This document shows, in pieces, positions 17,380 to 25,787 of a stretch of DNA of 64,000 nt (within the stretch, counting starts at the first letter, position 1; every line of letters begins with the position of its first letter). The notes below the pieces were generated by a model, which worked only from the letters and a program-made list of their open reading frames with translations, did not search any database and had not been told where the DNA came from. The translations under genes and the position numbers were made by a program. This DNA is from Flavobacterium filum DSM 17961 (GTDB taxonomy: Bacteria > Bacteroidota > Bacteroidia > Flavobacteriales > Flavobacteriaceae), in the NCBI RefSeq assembly GCF_000425465.1, contig NZ_AUDM01000007.1, forward strand, positions 62,001 through 126,000, in the 5' to 3' direction.

Positions 17380-17553
17380 ATGCTCAAGTTTATTAAAGGC
17401 CACATGGACAGTATCTCTGGGATAGAGGTTTATCCGATTATTTCGCTGAGTATTTTCTTTATCTTCTTTGCTTTACTTTTATTTTGGGTATTCACTTATA
17501 GCAAAGAAAAAATAAATGAATTGAGTGATATACCATTAAAAGAAGATAATTAG
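17380..17553 (+). CDS. ccoQ: Small cbb3 oxidase subunit CcoQ-like
   Basis: 57 residues starting at ATG 17380, 5 nt after ccoNO: MLKFIKGHMDSISG, then one transmembrane helix (VYPIISLSIFFIFFALLLFWVFTYS), then a short charged tail. The position between ccoO and ccoP and the single-helix architecture match CcoQ/FixQ, which stabilises the complex. Sequence similarity in this family is low, so the call leans on context. Confidence 0.85.
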   Translation: MLKFIKGHMDSISGIEVYPIISLSIFFIFFALLLFWVFTYSKEKINELSDIPLKEDN

Positions 17554-17575
17554 TTAACCTTATTATACGTAAAAA

Positions 17576-18517
17576 ATGAAAAAATTAATTCCATCATACG
17601 TTAGAGTTCCATTAATTTTTGCCCTTGTTTTAGGAGGAATGGAATATTTTATTGACTCGGGAGACAAGCCTGCATTTGTAGAGTATCCCATGGTAGCCTT
17701 ATTTTTAGGTGTGTTTTTGTTCTTATTGATAGCAATTGAAATTGTAGTAAGTGCAGTAGATAGAGTAACCTATCATTTGTTAACAGAAGAACAAAAACAA
17801 CAATTGGAGCAAGCACAATCTATTCCATTTACAGAAAGTGCTTTTTATCAAAATTGGATAAAAAAACTTACTCGTTCAAAGGAAATAGATGAAGAACATG
17901 ATGTCATGCTTAATCATGACTATGACGGTATTAAAGAACTAGATAATGTATTGCCACCATGGTGGGTATATTTGTTCTATATAACTATTATTTTTTCCTT
18001 CGTTTATTTAGTAAGATTCCATGTTATTAAGGAGTATGATCAAGCATCTGAATTTGAAACTGAAATGGCAATAGCGAAAGCAGAAGTTGAAAAATATAAG
18101 TTAACTGCTCCAGATTTAATGGACAAAGAAAAAGTGACTTTGTTAACAGATGCTACAGCTTTAGCAGAAGGGAAGAAAATTTATGATGCAAATTGTATGG
18201 CTTGTCACAAAATCGATGGTGGTGGATCAATTGGTCCTAATTTAACCGATGAACATTGGATTTTAGGCGGTGGAATTAAAAATGTATTCAACACCATTAT
18301 GGAAGGTGGTCGTGAAGGTAAAGGAATGGTGCCTTGGAAAGCTACCATTAAACCTTCAGACATTCAAAAAGTAGCTAGTTATGTGCTTTCACTCCAAGGA
18401 ACCAATCCGAAAGATGCAAAAGCACCGGAAGGAGATGTTTGGGTGGATGAAAATGCTCCTAAAGCAGATGCAAAAGCAGATTCAACTACTACTTCAACAG
18501 AAGTTGTAATGAAATAA
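17576..18517 (+). CDS. ccoP: cbb3 cytochrome c oxidase subunit III (CcoP), single haem c
   Basis: 313 residues. Two N-terminal transmembrane helices (about 10-27 and 38-60) precede a loop with the CcoP signature HDYDGIKELDNVLPPWWVYLFY, which leads into a third helix (130-150). The periplasmic domain holds one haem c site, C207-M-A-C210-H211, with a downstream Met ligand candidate in GMVPWK. Proteobacterial CcoP usually has two CxxCH sites; only one is present here. The tail is rich in Ala, Asp, Lys and Thr. It is probably the electron entry subunit. Confidence 0.94.
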   Translation: MKKLIPSYVRVPLIFALVLGGMEYFIDSGDKPAFVEYPMVALFLGVFLFLLIAIEIVVSAVDRVTYHLLTEEQKQQLEQAQSIPFTESAFYQNWIKKLTRSKEIDEEHDVMLNHDYDGIKELDNVLPPWWVYLFYITIIFSFVYLVRFHVIKEYDQASEFETEMAIAKAEVEKYKLTAPDLMDKEKVTLLTDATALAEGKKIYDANCMACHKIDGGGSIGPNLTDEHWILGGGIKNVFNTIMEGGREGKGMVPWKATIKPSDIQKVASYVLSLQGTNPKDAKAPEGDVWVDENAPKADAKADSTTTSTEVVMK

Positions 18518-18521
18518 AAAT

Positions 18522-18547
18522 AAATCCCGGATGTAATTCCGGGATTT
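18522..18547 (+). terminator. Hairpin between ccoP and ccoG
   Basis: AAATCCCGG (18522-18530) and CCGGGATTT (18539-18547) form a perfect 9-bp stem with an 8-nt loop. No real T run follows, so partial termination or mRNA 3'-end stabilisation of ccoNOQP is likely. Confidence 0.6.
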
Positions 18548-18567
18548 ATAAATTTAAAAATCAAGGT

Positions 18568-19986
18568 ATGAGCAAGTTACCTGACGAAAGTTTTAGAGAT
18601 AGCATCGGAACTATCAATAAAGAAGGAAAAAGAGCTTGGATTTTTCCCAAAAAACCCAAAGGATATTTTTATGATAAAAGAAAGTTAGTAAGTTACTTTT
18701 TGTTAGTTTTCTTATTTGTTGCTCCTTTTGTCAAAATTAACGGACATCAGTTTTTGATGTTCAATGTATTGGAAAGAAGATTTAATATTTTCAGTTTTCC
18801 TTTTTGGCCACAAGATTTTCATTTGTTTGTCATTTCAATGATTATCGGAGTGGTAGGATTAGCACTATTTACCGTAGCTTTTGGTAGAATTTTCTGCGGA
18901 TGGTTTTGCCCGCAAACTATTTTTATGGAAATGGTTTTTCGCCGTATCGAATATTGGATAGATGGTGACAGAGGAGCACAAATTCGTTTAGCAAAACAAG
19001 AATGGAATGCAGAAAAAATAAGAAAAAGAATCACCAAATGGATCATCTTTTTTATCTTTTCTTTCTTAATAGCCAATGTGTTTTTAGCCTATTTGGTAAG
19101 TAGTGATCGGTTGTTGTTAATGATTAAAGAAGGACCCGCTTTACACACCAGTACGCTTGTTGCGTTGTTAATATTTACTGCGGTTTTCTATTTCATTTTT
19201 GCATGGTTTAGAGAACAAGTATGTATCATCGCTTGTCCTTACGGAAGAATGCAAGGCGTTTTATTAGACAACAAATCCATAAATGTAGCCTATGATCATG
19301 TTCGTGGAGAAAAAGAAATAGGACGAGCCAAATTTAATAAACAAGAAGACAGAGCATCTACCGGAAAAGGAGATTGTATTGATTGTAAACTTTGTGTACA
19401 TGTTTGTCCAACAGGAATTGATATTCGCAATGGAACCCAATTAGAATGTATTAATTGCACAGCCTGTATTGATGAATGTGATACCATCATGGAAAGTGTT
19501 GGGTTACCAAAAGGATTAATTCGCTATGCTAGTGAAGATGAAATTGTAAAAAAAGAAAAATTCGTCTTTACCACCCGAATGAAAGGTTATACCGCCGTGT
19601 TAACCATTTTAATTGGCGTGTTGATCGGTATGTTGTTTTTGAGAAATGATGTGGAAGCTACTGTATTGCGATTACCCGGTCAATTGTTTGAACATAAAGG
19701 TGAAAATATCAGTAATGTTTATACCTATAAAATTGTAAACAAAACCACCAAACAATTTGACAATGTGACCTTTAAATTAATTGAACCCAAAGGTGAAATT
19801 ATTTTAGTTGGAAATCCATCCATCAAAGTTAAACCGGATGGAATTGCTAAAGGAACTTTATTTATCGAAATTAATCCGGCCTACATTGAAGGAGATAAAA
19901 TTAAATTGAAAATTGAAGTATATGATGGCGAAAATCTTATTGAGACCGCTACCACCAACTTCATGGGACCAAGAAGCTTTAATTAA
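18568..19986 (+). CDS. ccoG: cbb3 oxidase accessory protein CcoG (FixG/RdxA)
   Basis: 472 residues. Membrane helices at about 40-60, 85-110, 155-175, 195-215 and 340-360 surround conserved cysteine motifs CGWFCPQTIFMEM and CIIACPYGRMQG. Two [4Fe-4S] binding motifs follow (CIDCKLCVHVCPTGID and CINCTACIDECD). A C-terminal Ig-like domain (about 370-470) completes the usual CcoG layout. The family has been proposed to reduce Cu(II) during cbb3 assembly. It begins 50 nt after ccoP, beyond a hairpin, and is followed by ccoH. Confidence 0.95.
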   Translation: MSKLPDESFRDSIGTINKEGKRAWIFPKKPKGYFYDKRKLVSYFLLVFLFVAPFVKINGHQFLMFNVLERRFNIFSFPFWPQDFHLFVISMIIGVVGLALFTVAFGRIFCGWFCPQTIFMEMVFRRIEYWIDGDRGAQIRLAKQEWNAEKIRKRITKWIIFFIFSFLIANVFLAYLVSSDRLLLMIKEGPALHTSTLVALLIFTAVFYFIFAWFREQVCIIACPYGRMQGVLLDNKSINVAYDHVRGEKEIGRAKFNKQEDRASTGKGDCIDCKLCVHVCPTGIDIRNGTQLECINCTACIDECDTIMESVGLPKGLIRYASEDEIVKKEKFVFTTRMKGYTAVLTILIGVLIGMLFLRNDVEATVLRLPGQLFEHKGENISNVYTYKIVNKTTKQFDNVTFKLIEPKGEIILVGNPSIKVKPDGIAKGTLFIEINPAYIEGDKIKLKIEVYDGENLIETATTNFMGPRSFN

Positions 19987-19989
19987 CGA

Positions 19990-20030
19990 AATAGCTTAGC
20001 TACTCAGTAACTCAGCTACTCAGAAACTTA
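19990..20030. repeat. Short intergenic CTCAG-containing repeat
   Basis: Three spaced copies of ACTCAG (core pattern ACTCAGCTACTCAG) fill most of the gap between ccoG and ccoH. The same ACTCAGCnACTCAG pattern recurs upstream of ssrA at 36838-36866. Confidence 0.6.
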
Positions 20031-20037
20031 AAAAAAA

Positions 20038-20484
20038 ATGAAAATTAATTGGGGAACAGCAATCGTAATTGCATTTGGATTGTTTATGACATTCATCTTA
20101 TTCTTTGTTTTCAAAGTGCAATCGGATAGTAAATATGATAATGAATTAGTAGTTCAAGAATATTACAAACAAGAACTCGTTTTTGAAAAACAAATGGAAA
20201 AAGAGCAAAATGACAAAAATTTAGCTCAACCCGTTCAAGTAACTTCTCAGGAGGAAGGATTAAAAATTGTTTTTCCTGAAAGTATGGATATACAAAAAAT
20301 CAAAGGAAAAGTGTCCCTTTACAGACCGTCTAACCAAAAACTGGATTTTGATGTTCCGATTTCATTTTCCGGTCCACATTTGCTCATACCTAAAAGTAAT
20401 TTGGTAGGCGGTCGCTGGGACATTTCTATTGATTGGACGTATGATGGAAAAGAAATTTTAACGAAGAAAACAATTTATTTATAG
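20038..20484 (+). CDS. ccoH: FixH/CcoH family protein
   Basis: 148 residues. One N-terminal transmembrane helix (WGTAIVIAFGLFMTFILFFVFKV) is followed by a periplasmic domain of beta strands (VTSQEEGLKIVFPESMD, GKVSLYRPSNQKLDFDVPIS, GGRWDISIDWTYDGKEIL), the FixH pattern. It helps assemble or stabilise the cbb3 oxidase. It lies 51 nt after ccoG, across a short repeat, and precedes the TauE-like gene. Confidence 0.92.
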   Translation: MKINWGTAIVIAFGLFMTFILFFVFKVQSDSKYDNELVVQEYYKQELVFEKQMEKEQNDKNLAQPVQVTSQEEGLKIVFPESMDIQKIKGKVSLYRPSNQKLDFDVPISFSGPHLLIPKSNLVGGRWDISIDWTYDGKEILTKKTIYL

Positions 20485-20487
20485 AAA

Positions 20488-20557
20488 GTTGTCCGTTATC
20501 CGTTGTCCGTTATCAGACAACCGACAACCGACAACAGATAACCGACAACCGACAACA
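20488..20557. repeat. Inverted array of GTTGTC/GTTATC units
   Basis: GTTGTCCGTTATC at 20488-20500 pairs with GATAACCGACAAC at 20537-20549 with one mismatch. Additional GTTGTC units, or GACAAC on the other strand, lie between and after. The block fills the ccoH to TauE-like gap. Confidence 0.75.
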
Positions 20558-20560
20558 GTC

Positions 20561-21262
20561 ATGCTCTATACCGCTCTCATATTCGGATTAATCAGCAGTT
20601 TTCATTGCATCGGCATGTGTGGACCAATTGCCATGATGATTCCTGTTGATCGAAATAATGCAGCGAAAAGAATCATCCAAATCTCTCTATATCATTTGGG
20701 AAGGTTATCGGCTTATGCCATGCTAGGATTGTTTTTTGGGATGTTGGGGAAAGGTTTGTTCTTAGCCGGATTACAACAACAATTGTCAATCATCGTAGGT
20801 GTATTAATGATTTTGTTTGTTATTATTCCAGAACGGAAAATGGCTCAATACAATTTTTCAAAACCCATTTACAAAATCATTTCAAAAGTAAAAAGTCATT
20901 TAGGAGCTCAATTCAAAAGAAAAACATTTGATGCTTTATTTACCATGGGATTACTCAATGGTTTTTTACCATGCGGAATGGTGTATGCAGCACTTTTTGG
21001 AGCCATTGCCATGCAAAATGAATGGATGGGAGCAACCTATATGATCTTATTCGGATTAGGAACTATCCCGATGATGAGTGCCGTGGTGTTAATCGCGAAT
21101 TTTATTACAGTACCTGTTCGCAATAAAATTCAAAAAATGATTCCCATCATGGTATTCATCATCGGTAGTTTATTCATCATGAGAGGAATGGGGTTGGATA
21201 TTCCTTATCTATCGCCTAAAACCACATCATTAATCGTTCAAGCCAATCCGAATTGTCATTAA
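20561..21262 (+). CDS. DsbD_2/TauE-SafE-like membrane protein of the cbb3 locus
   Basis: 233 residues from ATG 20561 (MLYTALIFGLISSFHCIGMCGPIAMMIP). The longer reading from 20489 would translate the intergenic repeat and is rejected. Six transmembrane helices are expected. Paired cysteines in HCIGMCGP and the FLPCGMVYAAL motif are typical of the UreH-like/DsbD_2 domain found beside ccoGH in many Bacteroidota. A role in copper or thiol handling for cbb3 assembly is an inference. It is the last gene of the operon and is followed by a strong terminator. Confidence 0.85.
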   Translation: MLYTALIFGLISSFHCIGMCGPIAMMIPVDRNNAAKRIIQISLYHLGRLSAYAMLGLFFGMLGKGLFLAGLQQQLSIIVGVLMILFVIIPERKMAQYNFSKPIYKIISKVKSHLGAQFKRKTFDALFTMGLLNGFLPCGMVYAALFGAIAMQNEWMGATYMILFGLGTIPMMSAVVLIANFITVPVRNKIQKMIPIMVFIIGSLFIMRGMGLDIPYLSPKTTSLIVQANPNCH

Positions 21263-21283
21263 GATTTTTAGTTTTTCAGTTTT

Positions 21284-21322
21284 GAAAACGAGCAACCTTT
21301 AAAAGTTGTTCGTTTTCTTTTT
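21284..21322 (+). terminator. Terminator of the cco operon
   Basis: A 13-bp stem, GAAAACGAGCAAC (21284-21296) with GTTGTTCGTTTTC (21305-21317, one G-U pair), is followed by TTTTT. Confidence 0.9.
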
Positions 21323-21328
21323 ATAACC

Positions 21329-21340
21329 TGATGAAAGTCA
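21329..21340. promoter_or_regulatory. Possible FNR-type site before the EF-G-like gene
   Basis: TGATGAAAGTCA has the TGAT-N4-GTCA layout seen at hemN. No TAnnTTTG lies at the 33-nt spacing found at the other three sites, so this is weak. Confidence 0.3.
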
Positions 21341-21396
21341 TGTTTTAACTGCTTATTTAATCCGAAATTTATAGTATAATTTCTAAATGAACAGTT

Positions 21397-23526
21397 ATGT
21401 TACAGTTTGACAGTAAACACGTAAAAAATGTAGTGCTACTGGGTCACACCGGTAGCGGTAAAACGACATTGGCAGAAGCCATGTTGTTTGAATCAGGAAT
21501 CATTAACCGAAGAGGTTCCGTTGAGGAAAAAAATACGATTGCCGATTATACCGACATTGAACATGAAAAAGGAAAAACGCTTTTTTCTAAATTGGTCAAT
21601 TCAAAATGGAAAGGCTATAAAATCAATATGATAGATACTCCCGGATATGATGATTTATCAGGTGAGATTATCAGTGCGATGCGGGTTTCCGAATGTGGTG
21701 TGATGCTTCTCAATGCTAGAATGGGAGTAGAAGTTGGAACCGATATTATTTGGCAATATACCAATGAATTTAAACTTCCTGTTATTTTTGCGGTAAATCA
21801 ACTCGATCATGAACAAGCCGATTTTGATAAAACGGTAACCGAAGCCAAAGCTCATTTTGGCAATCAATTGGTTATTGTTCAATATCCGGTTAAACAAGGA
21901 CCCAATTTTAATGCGGTAATTGATGTTCTGAACATGGTGATGTATCAATTTCCTTCCGATGGTGGAAAACCGGAAAAACTTCCAATTCCGGATGCGGAGA
22001 AAGAAAAAGCAAAACAATTGCACCAAGAATTGATTGAAACCATTGCTGCAAACGACGAACGTTTAATGGAAAATTATTTTGAAAAAGGAGAATTAAACGA
22101 AGACGAAATGAAATTGGGCTTGCATCATTCGTTAATCAACCATGAAATTTTTCCGGTTTTCTGTGTTTCTGCTAAGCAAAATATGGGAGGAGGAAGATTG
22201 ATGGGTTTTATTGATAATGTTTGTCCGTCCGCCTATGAAATGCCTCCTCAATTGACTATTGACAACCGTGAGATTCCATGTGATGAGCAAGGGAAAACTG
22301 CCATTTTTATTTATAAAACCGTTTCTGAACCGCATGTGGGCGAGTTGAGTTTCTTTAAAGTATTGTCCGGAACAATAAAAGTTGGAGACGAACTGACTAA
22401 TGAAGAAACCGGACAACTAGAAAAAATCATGCAATTGTTTGAAATGGAAGGCAACAAACGAATCGCTGTAGATGAATTAACCGCCGGAGATATTGGAGCA
22501 ACACTAAAGTTAAAAAATACGCATACCAATAACACCTTGCATGAAAAAGGTTTCCCGATATCAATTCAACCAATTCAGTTTCCTACTCCAACTTTTGCAA
22601 TGGCGGTAGAAGGAACCAAAAAAGGAGAAGAAGAAAAACTTTCAGCTGCATTGCATCAATTGGTGGAAGAAGATCCAAGCATTATTGTTGAAGTTTCCGC
22701 CGAATTAAAACAAACCATTATTCATTGTCAAGGCGAATTGCACATGGCTGTTATCAAATGGAAATTAGAAAATACGCATAAATTATCGGTTGAATTTAAA
22801 AAACCAAAAGTAGCCTATCGGGAAACCATTCAAACCGAAGCAGAAACCACGTATCGTCATAAAAAACAATCGGGTGGGGCAGGGCAGTTTGGTGAAATTT
22901 CAATGAAAATATTCCCAATTACGGCAGATAGTGAAGAGCCAAAAGGCTATCCTATTCGGGGTAAAGAAGAAATTGATTTACCTTGGGGAGGAAAATTAAT
23001 CTATTACAATTGCATTGTAGGTGGAGCCATTGATGCCCGTTTTCATCCTTCTATTTTAAAAGGGGTGATGGAAAAAATGCAAGAAGGGCCACTCACCGGT
23101 TCCCACGTTCAAGATGTTGGAGTTTTGGTTTATGATGGAAAAATGCACGCGGTTGACAGCAACGATTTGTCGTTCAAAATTGCCGGTATGATGGCGTTTA
23201 AAGAAAATTTTGTTAATGCCAATCCACAATTATTAGAACCAATTTACGAGGTTATTATTGTGACTCCCGACGAAATCACAGGTGGAATCATGAGTGCCAT
23301 TCAATCCCATCGCTCAATGGTAGAAGGCATGGATGCAGAGGGTCATTTTACTAAAATTAAAGCCTTAATTCCAATTGCGGAAATGCATGATTTTATGGGG
23401 ACTGTTCGTTCTTTATCACAAGGAAGAGCCAAATTAAGTATGAAATTTTCACATTATGAAAAAGTGCCTTATGAAATGCAGCAGCAATTGATTCATACTT
23501 TTAAAGAAGAATTACAAGAAGTGTAA
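21397..23526 (+). CDS. EF-G-like translational GTPase (EF-G-2 type paralogue)
   Basis: 709 residues with the five-domain EF-G layout. The P-loop is GHTGSGKTT (residues about 16-24) instead of the canonical GHIDAGKTT. Motif G3 is D80-T-P-G-Y84-D-D, with tyrosine replacing the catalytic histidine of EF-G. G4 is NQLD. Domain II (about 290-380), domain III, domain IV (about 470-600) and domain V follow in order. Such EF-G-2-like proteins accompany a normal fusA elsewhere and have unclear roles. It is a single gene between two terminators. Confidence 0.88.
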   Translation: MLQFDSKHVKNVVLLGHTGSGKTTLAEAMLFESGIINRRGSVEEKNTIADYTDIEHEKGKTLFSKLVNSKWKGYKINMIDTPGYDDLSGEIISAMRVSECGVMLLNARMGVEVGTDIIWQYTNEFKLPVIFAVNQLDHEQADFDKTVTEAKAHFGNQLVIVQYPVKQGPNFNAVIDVLNMVMYQFPSDGGKPEKLPIPDAEKEKAKQLHQELIETIAANDERLMENYFEKGELNEDEMKLGLHHSLINHEIFPVFCVSAKQNMGGGRLMGFIDNVCPSAYEMPPQLTIDNREIPCDEQGKTAIFIYKTVSEPHVGELSFFKVLSGTIKVGDELTNEETGQLEKIMQLFEMEGNKRIAVDELTAGDIGATLKLKNTHTNNTLHEKGFPISIQPIQFPTPTFAMAVEGTKKGEEEKLSAALHQLVEEDPSIIVEVSAELKQTIIHCQGELHMAVIKWKLENTHKLSVEFKKPKVAYRETIQTEAETTYRHKKQSGGAGQFGEISMKIFPITADSEEPKGYPIRGKEEIDLPWGGKLIYYNCIVGGAIDARFHPSILKGVMEKMQEGPLTGSHVQDVGVLVYDGKMHAVDSNDLSFKIAGMMAFKENFVNANPQLLEPIYEVIIVTPDEITGGIMSAIQSHRSMVEGMDAEGHFTKIKALIPIAEMHDFMGTVRSLSQGRAKLSMKFSHYEKVPYEMQQQLIHTFKEELQEV

Positions 23527-23547
23527 TTTTAAATAGAAATGAAACGT

Positions 23548-23574
23548 AAAGCCCGATTTGTGTCGGGCTTTTTT
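23548..23574 (+). terminator. Terminator of the EF-G-like gene
   Basis: AAAGCCCGA (23548-23556), a TTTGTG loop, then TCGGGCTTT (23563-23571) and a T run. Confidence 0.9.
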
Positions 23575-24181
23575 AGTAAAATGGCTTAAAATCATTCAGT
23601 TTTGATTCATTTGGGAATTTTTGTAATGTTTCTTCTAAATGTGTTTTACCTTCCTTGCATAGCAAATTGTCATATCTGCATAAATAACTATACGCTAAGC
23701 ATATTCTGTAATGAGTTGAAAAATTATTTGAATCGAGTTCTAATGCTTTATTATATTGAAAAAGAGCGTTTTCAAATTTCCCTTGGTTTAACCATTCATC
23801 GCCATCTTCTATGTAAAAGATGAATTTTTTACTGATTGAATCTTGAAATGTCTCACTTTTTTCTGTTAATTGTTTATTTTCAATAGATTTATCATTTCCA
23901 AAAAGGTGATAAGTTAACCCAATAGCCGGTATTGAAATAAGGAGAAAAAGTAAGACACTTAAACGTAAAGAAGCTTTTTTTTCATTTATCAGTTTTATTC
24001 TTATTTCTTCTAATAATTCAGGAGAAGCGGTTTTATAATCGACAAATTCTTCTTCCTCTTTTTCATGAGTTGAACCAATATAATCCTTCTTAGAAGAGAA
24101 CATAGATTTCTTCTTATCAAGTTGATATCGATTAAATTTCATAACAGTATTCAAATATTGAACACCACCAAATCCACCCAT
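23573..24181 (-). CDS. Hypothetical membrane-anchored TPR protein
   Basis: 202 residues. A charged cytoplasmic N-terminus (about 1-70, including KEEEEFVDYKT) precedes one transmembrane helix (about 73-94, SVLLFLLISIPAIGLTYHLF). A C-terminal part follows with one or two TPR-like units (DGDEWLNQGKFENALFQYNKALELDSNNFSTHYRICLAYSYL). No catalytic motif is seen. It lies between the convergent EF-G-like gene and hemN, 71 nt downstream of hemN, and could be read through from it. The function is unknown. Confidence 0.65.
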   Translation of the reverse strand: MGGFGGVQYLNTVMKFNRYQLDKKKSMFSSKKDYIGSTHEKEEEEFVDYKTASPELLEEIRIKLINEKKASLRLSVLLFLLISIPAIGLTYHLFGNDKSIENKQLTEKSETFQDSISKKFIFYIEDGDEWLNQGKFENALFQYNKALELDSNNFSTHYRICLAYSYLCRYDNLLCKEGKTHLEETLQKFPNESKLNDFKPFY

Positions 24182-24252
24182 GATAAAAAGAGTTTATATG
24201 GGTTTTACGCTAAAAAGAATAAATTAGTTACAAAAGGTATAAGAAATAAAAA

Positions 24253-25611
24253 TCAAACCGTCATCGAAAACAATTTGGTTTCCGGTAGTTTTCGTGTCAT
24301 GCGTAAATCAAAAGCCATGCAAATATTGCGGATAAAGGCTTTTCCTTTTTCAGTCACTGTGAGCGAATGGTTGGTAATGATGACTAATCCGTCTTCTTCC
24401 ATTTCATGTAATCTTTCAAGTACTTGATTGATTTCTGAGAAATAATAGCCGTATTCATGCCATGATGTATGCAACTGACACATGATATTCAAAATATGTT
24501 TGCGAATGATTAAATCTTCATCCGTTAGTAGATGGCCTCTAAAAACAGGCAATTCGTTTTGTGCCAAAGCATCATAATAGTCTTCTAGCGTTTTTACGTT
24601 TTGTGCAAAACTATACCAACTGTCACTAATCGATGAAACGCCTAAACCAATCATCACTTGAGTTTTGGAAGATGTGTAACCCATAAAGTTACGATGTAGT
24701 TTTCGTTCGTTAAACGAATGATATAAACTATCGGTTTCTAATGCAAAATGATCCATCCCAATTTCGTGATAACCATTTTCCGAAAGTCGTTTTTTACCAA
24801 TTTCATACAACAGTCGTTTTTCTTCATCTTTTGGTAAATCTTCGTCTCTAAATCCTCGTTGTCCATTTCCTTTGATCCACGGAACGTGAGCATAACTGTA
24901 AAAAGCCAATCGATCGGGCTGAAGCGAATTGGTTTTGTCAATCGTATCAATTACATCTTCAATAGTTTGAAAAGGTAATCCGAAAATCAAATCGTGGCCA
25001 ATCGAAGTATAACCAATTTCTCTTGCCCAAAAAGTAACTTTTGCCACATTATGAAACGATTGAATCCGATGTATTGCTTCTTGTACTTTTTGCGAATAAT
25101 CTTGAACGCCAAAACTCACTCTTCGAAAACCTAAATCAAATAATTTTTGGAGGTGTGCTCTGGTGGTATTGTTCGGATGTCCTTCAAAACTAAATTCGTG
25201 TTCAGGATGAATAGCTGCATTTTCAAATAAACCATTTAACAATCGCTCTAAATTTTCAGGAGAAAAGAAGGTTGGGGTGCCGCCTCCTAAATGGATTTCT
25301 TTGATAATAGGTTTTTTGGGCAAGAGTTCGCAATACAATTCCCATTCTTTTAATACGGCATCGATATATGGATGTTCCACATCATGTCGTTTCGTGATGC
25401 GTTTGTTGCAACCGCAAAAGGTGCATAAACTTTCACAAAAAGGCAAATGAATATACAAACTAATTCCTTCCGCATGATTGGATTCAGTAAAAGAATGAAT
25501 CAAGGTTTCTTTCCATTTTGAAAGTGAAAAATCTTCTTCATTCCAATACGGAACGGTAGGGTAGCTTGTATACCGTGGTCCGGGAACATTATATTTTTGA
25601 ATTAAGGTCAT
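24253..25611 (-). CDS. hemN: Oxygen-independent coproporphyrinogen III oxidase
   Basis: 452 residues. The radical SAM cluster motif is C59-E-S-L-C63-T-F-C66-G-C68, including the extra cysteine of HemN proper. IHLGGGTPTFF and FEGHPNNTT follow (SAM binding), and a C-terminal HemN domain (about 360-445) completes the usual length. It oxidatively decarboxylates coproporphyrinogen III to protoporphyrinogen IX without oxygen, in the cytoplasm. An FNR-type box with a perfectly spaced -7 element lies upstream, so induction at low oxygen together with the cbb3 genes is expected. Confidence 0.96.
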   Translation of the reverse strand: MTLIQKYNVPGPRYTSYPTVPYWNEEDFSLSKWKETLIHSFTESNHAEGISLYIHLPFCESLCTFCGCNKRITKRHDVEHPYIDAVLKEWELYCELLPKKPIIKEIHLGGGTPTFFSPENLERLLNGLFENAAIHPEHEFSFEGHPNNTTRAHLQKLFDLGFRRVSFGVQDYSQKVQEAIHRIQSFHNVAKVTFWAREIGYTSIGHDLIFGLPFQTIEDVIDTIDKTNSLQPDRLAFYSYAHVPWIKGNGQRGFRDEDLPKDEEKRLLYEIGKKRLSENGYHEIGMDHFALETDSLYHSFNERKLHRNFMGYTSSKTQVMIGLGVSSISDSWYSFAQNVKTLEDYYDALAQNELPVFRGHLLTDEDLIIRKHILNIMCQLHTSWHEYGYYFSEINQVLERLHEMEEDGLVIITNHSLTVTEKGKAFIRNICMAFDLRMTRKLPETKLFSMTV

Positions 25612-25697
25612 TTTGCCAACGTTTTAAACTGTAAAAGTTAAGATTCCATGCATTTCATTTCCTCTTAACTTGAACAGAATGAAGTAAAAATACAAGT

Positions 25698-25741
25698 CAA
25701 AGGTAAAAGGAATGAACTGCAAAAAAAATGATAATTGTCAT
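25698..25741 (-). promoter_or_regulatory. FNR-type box and -7 element of the hemN promoter
   Basis: On the minus strand the box ATGACAATTATCAT (25741-25728) is centred 33 nt upstream of TACCTTTG (25705-25698), a perfect TAnnTTTG. The spacing equals that at ccoI and ccoS. Confidence 0.82.
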
Positions 25742-25751
25742 ACAGTCAATA

Positions 25752-25785
25752 CAAAAAAACTCTCCTTTTTGGGAGAGTTTTTTTT
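25752..25785 (-). terminator. Terminator after the 160-residue membrane protein gene
   Basis: The stem AAACTCTCC/GGAGAGTTT (25757-25765 with 25772-25780) is flanked by A7 on the left and T8 on the right, so it can work in both directions. It lies just after the minus-strand gene ending at 25788. Confidence 0.88.
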
Positions 25786-25787
25786 AA

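Noticed and set aside
20489..20560. N-terminal extension of the TauE-like protein
   Set aside because: The extra residues (repeated D-N-R-Q-P-T-T) are a translation of the intergenic repeat, and the family starts at the first helix.
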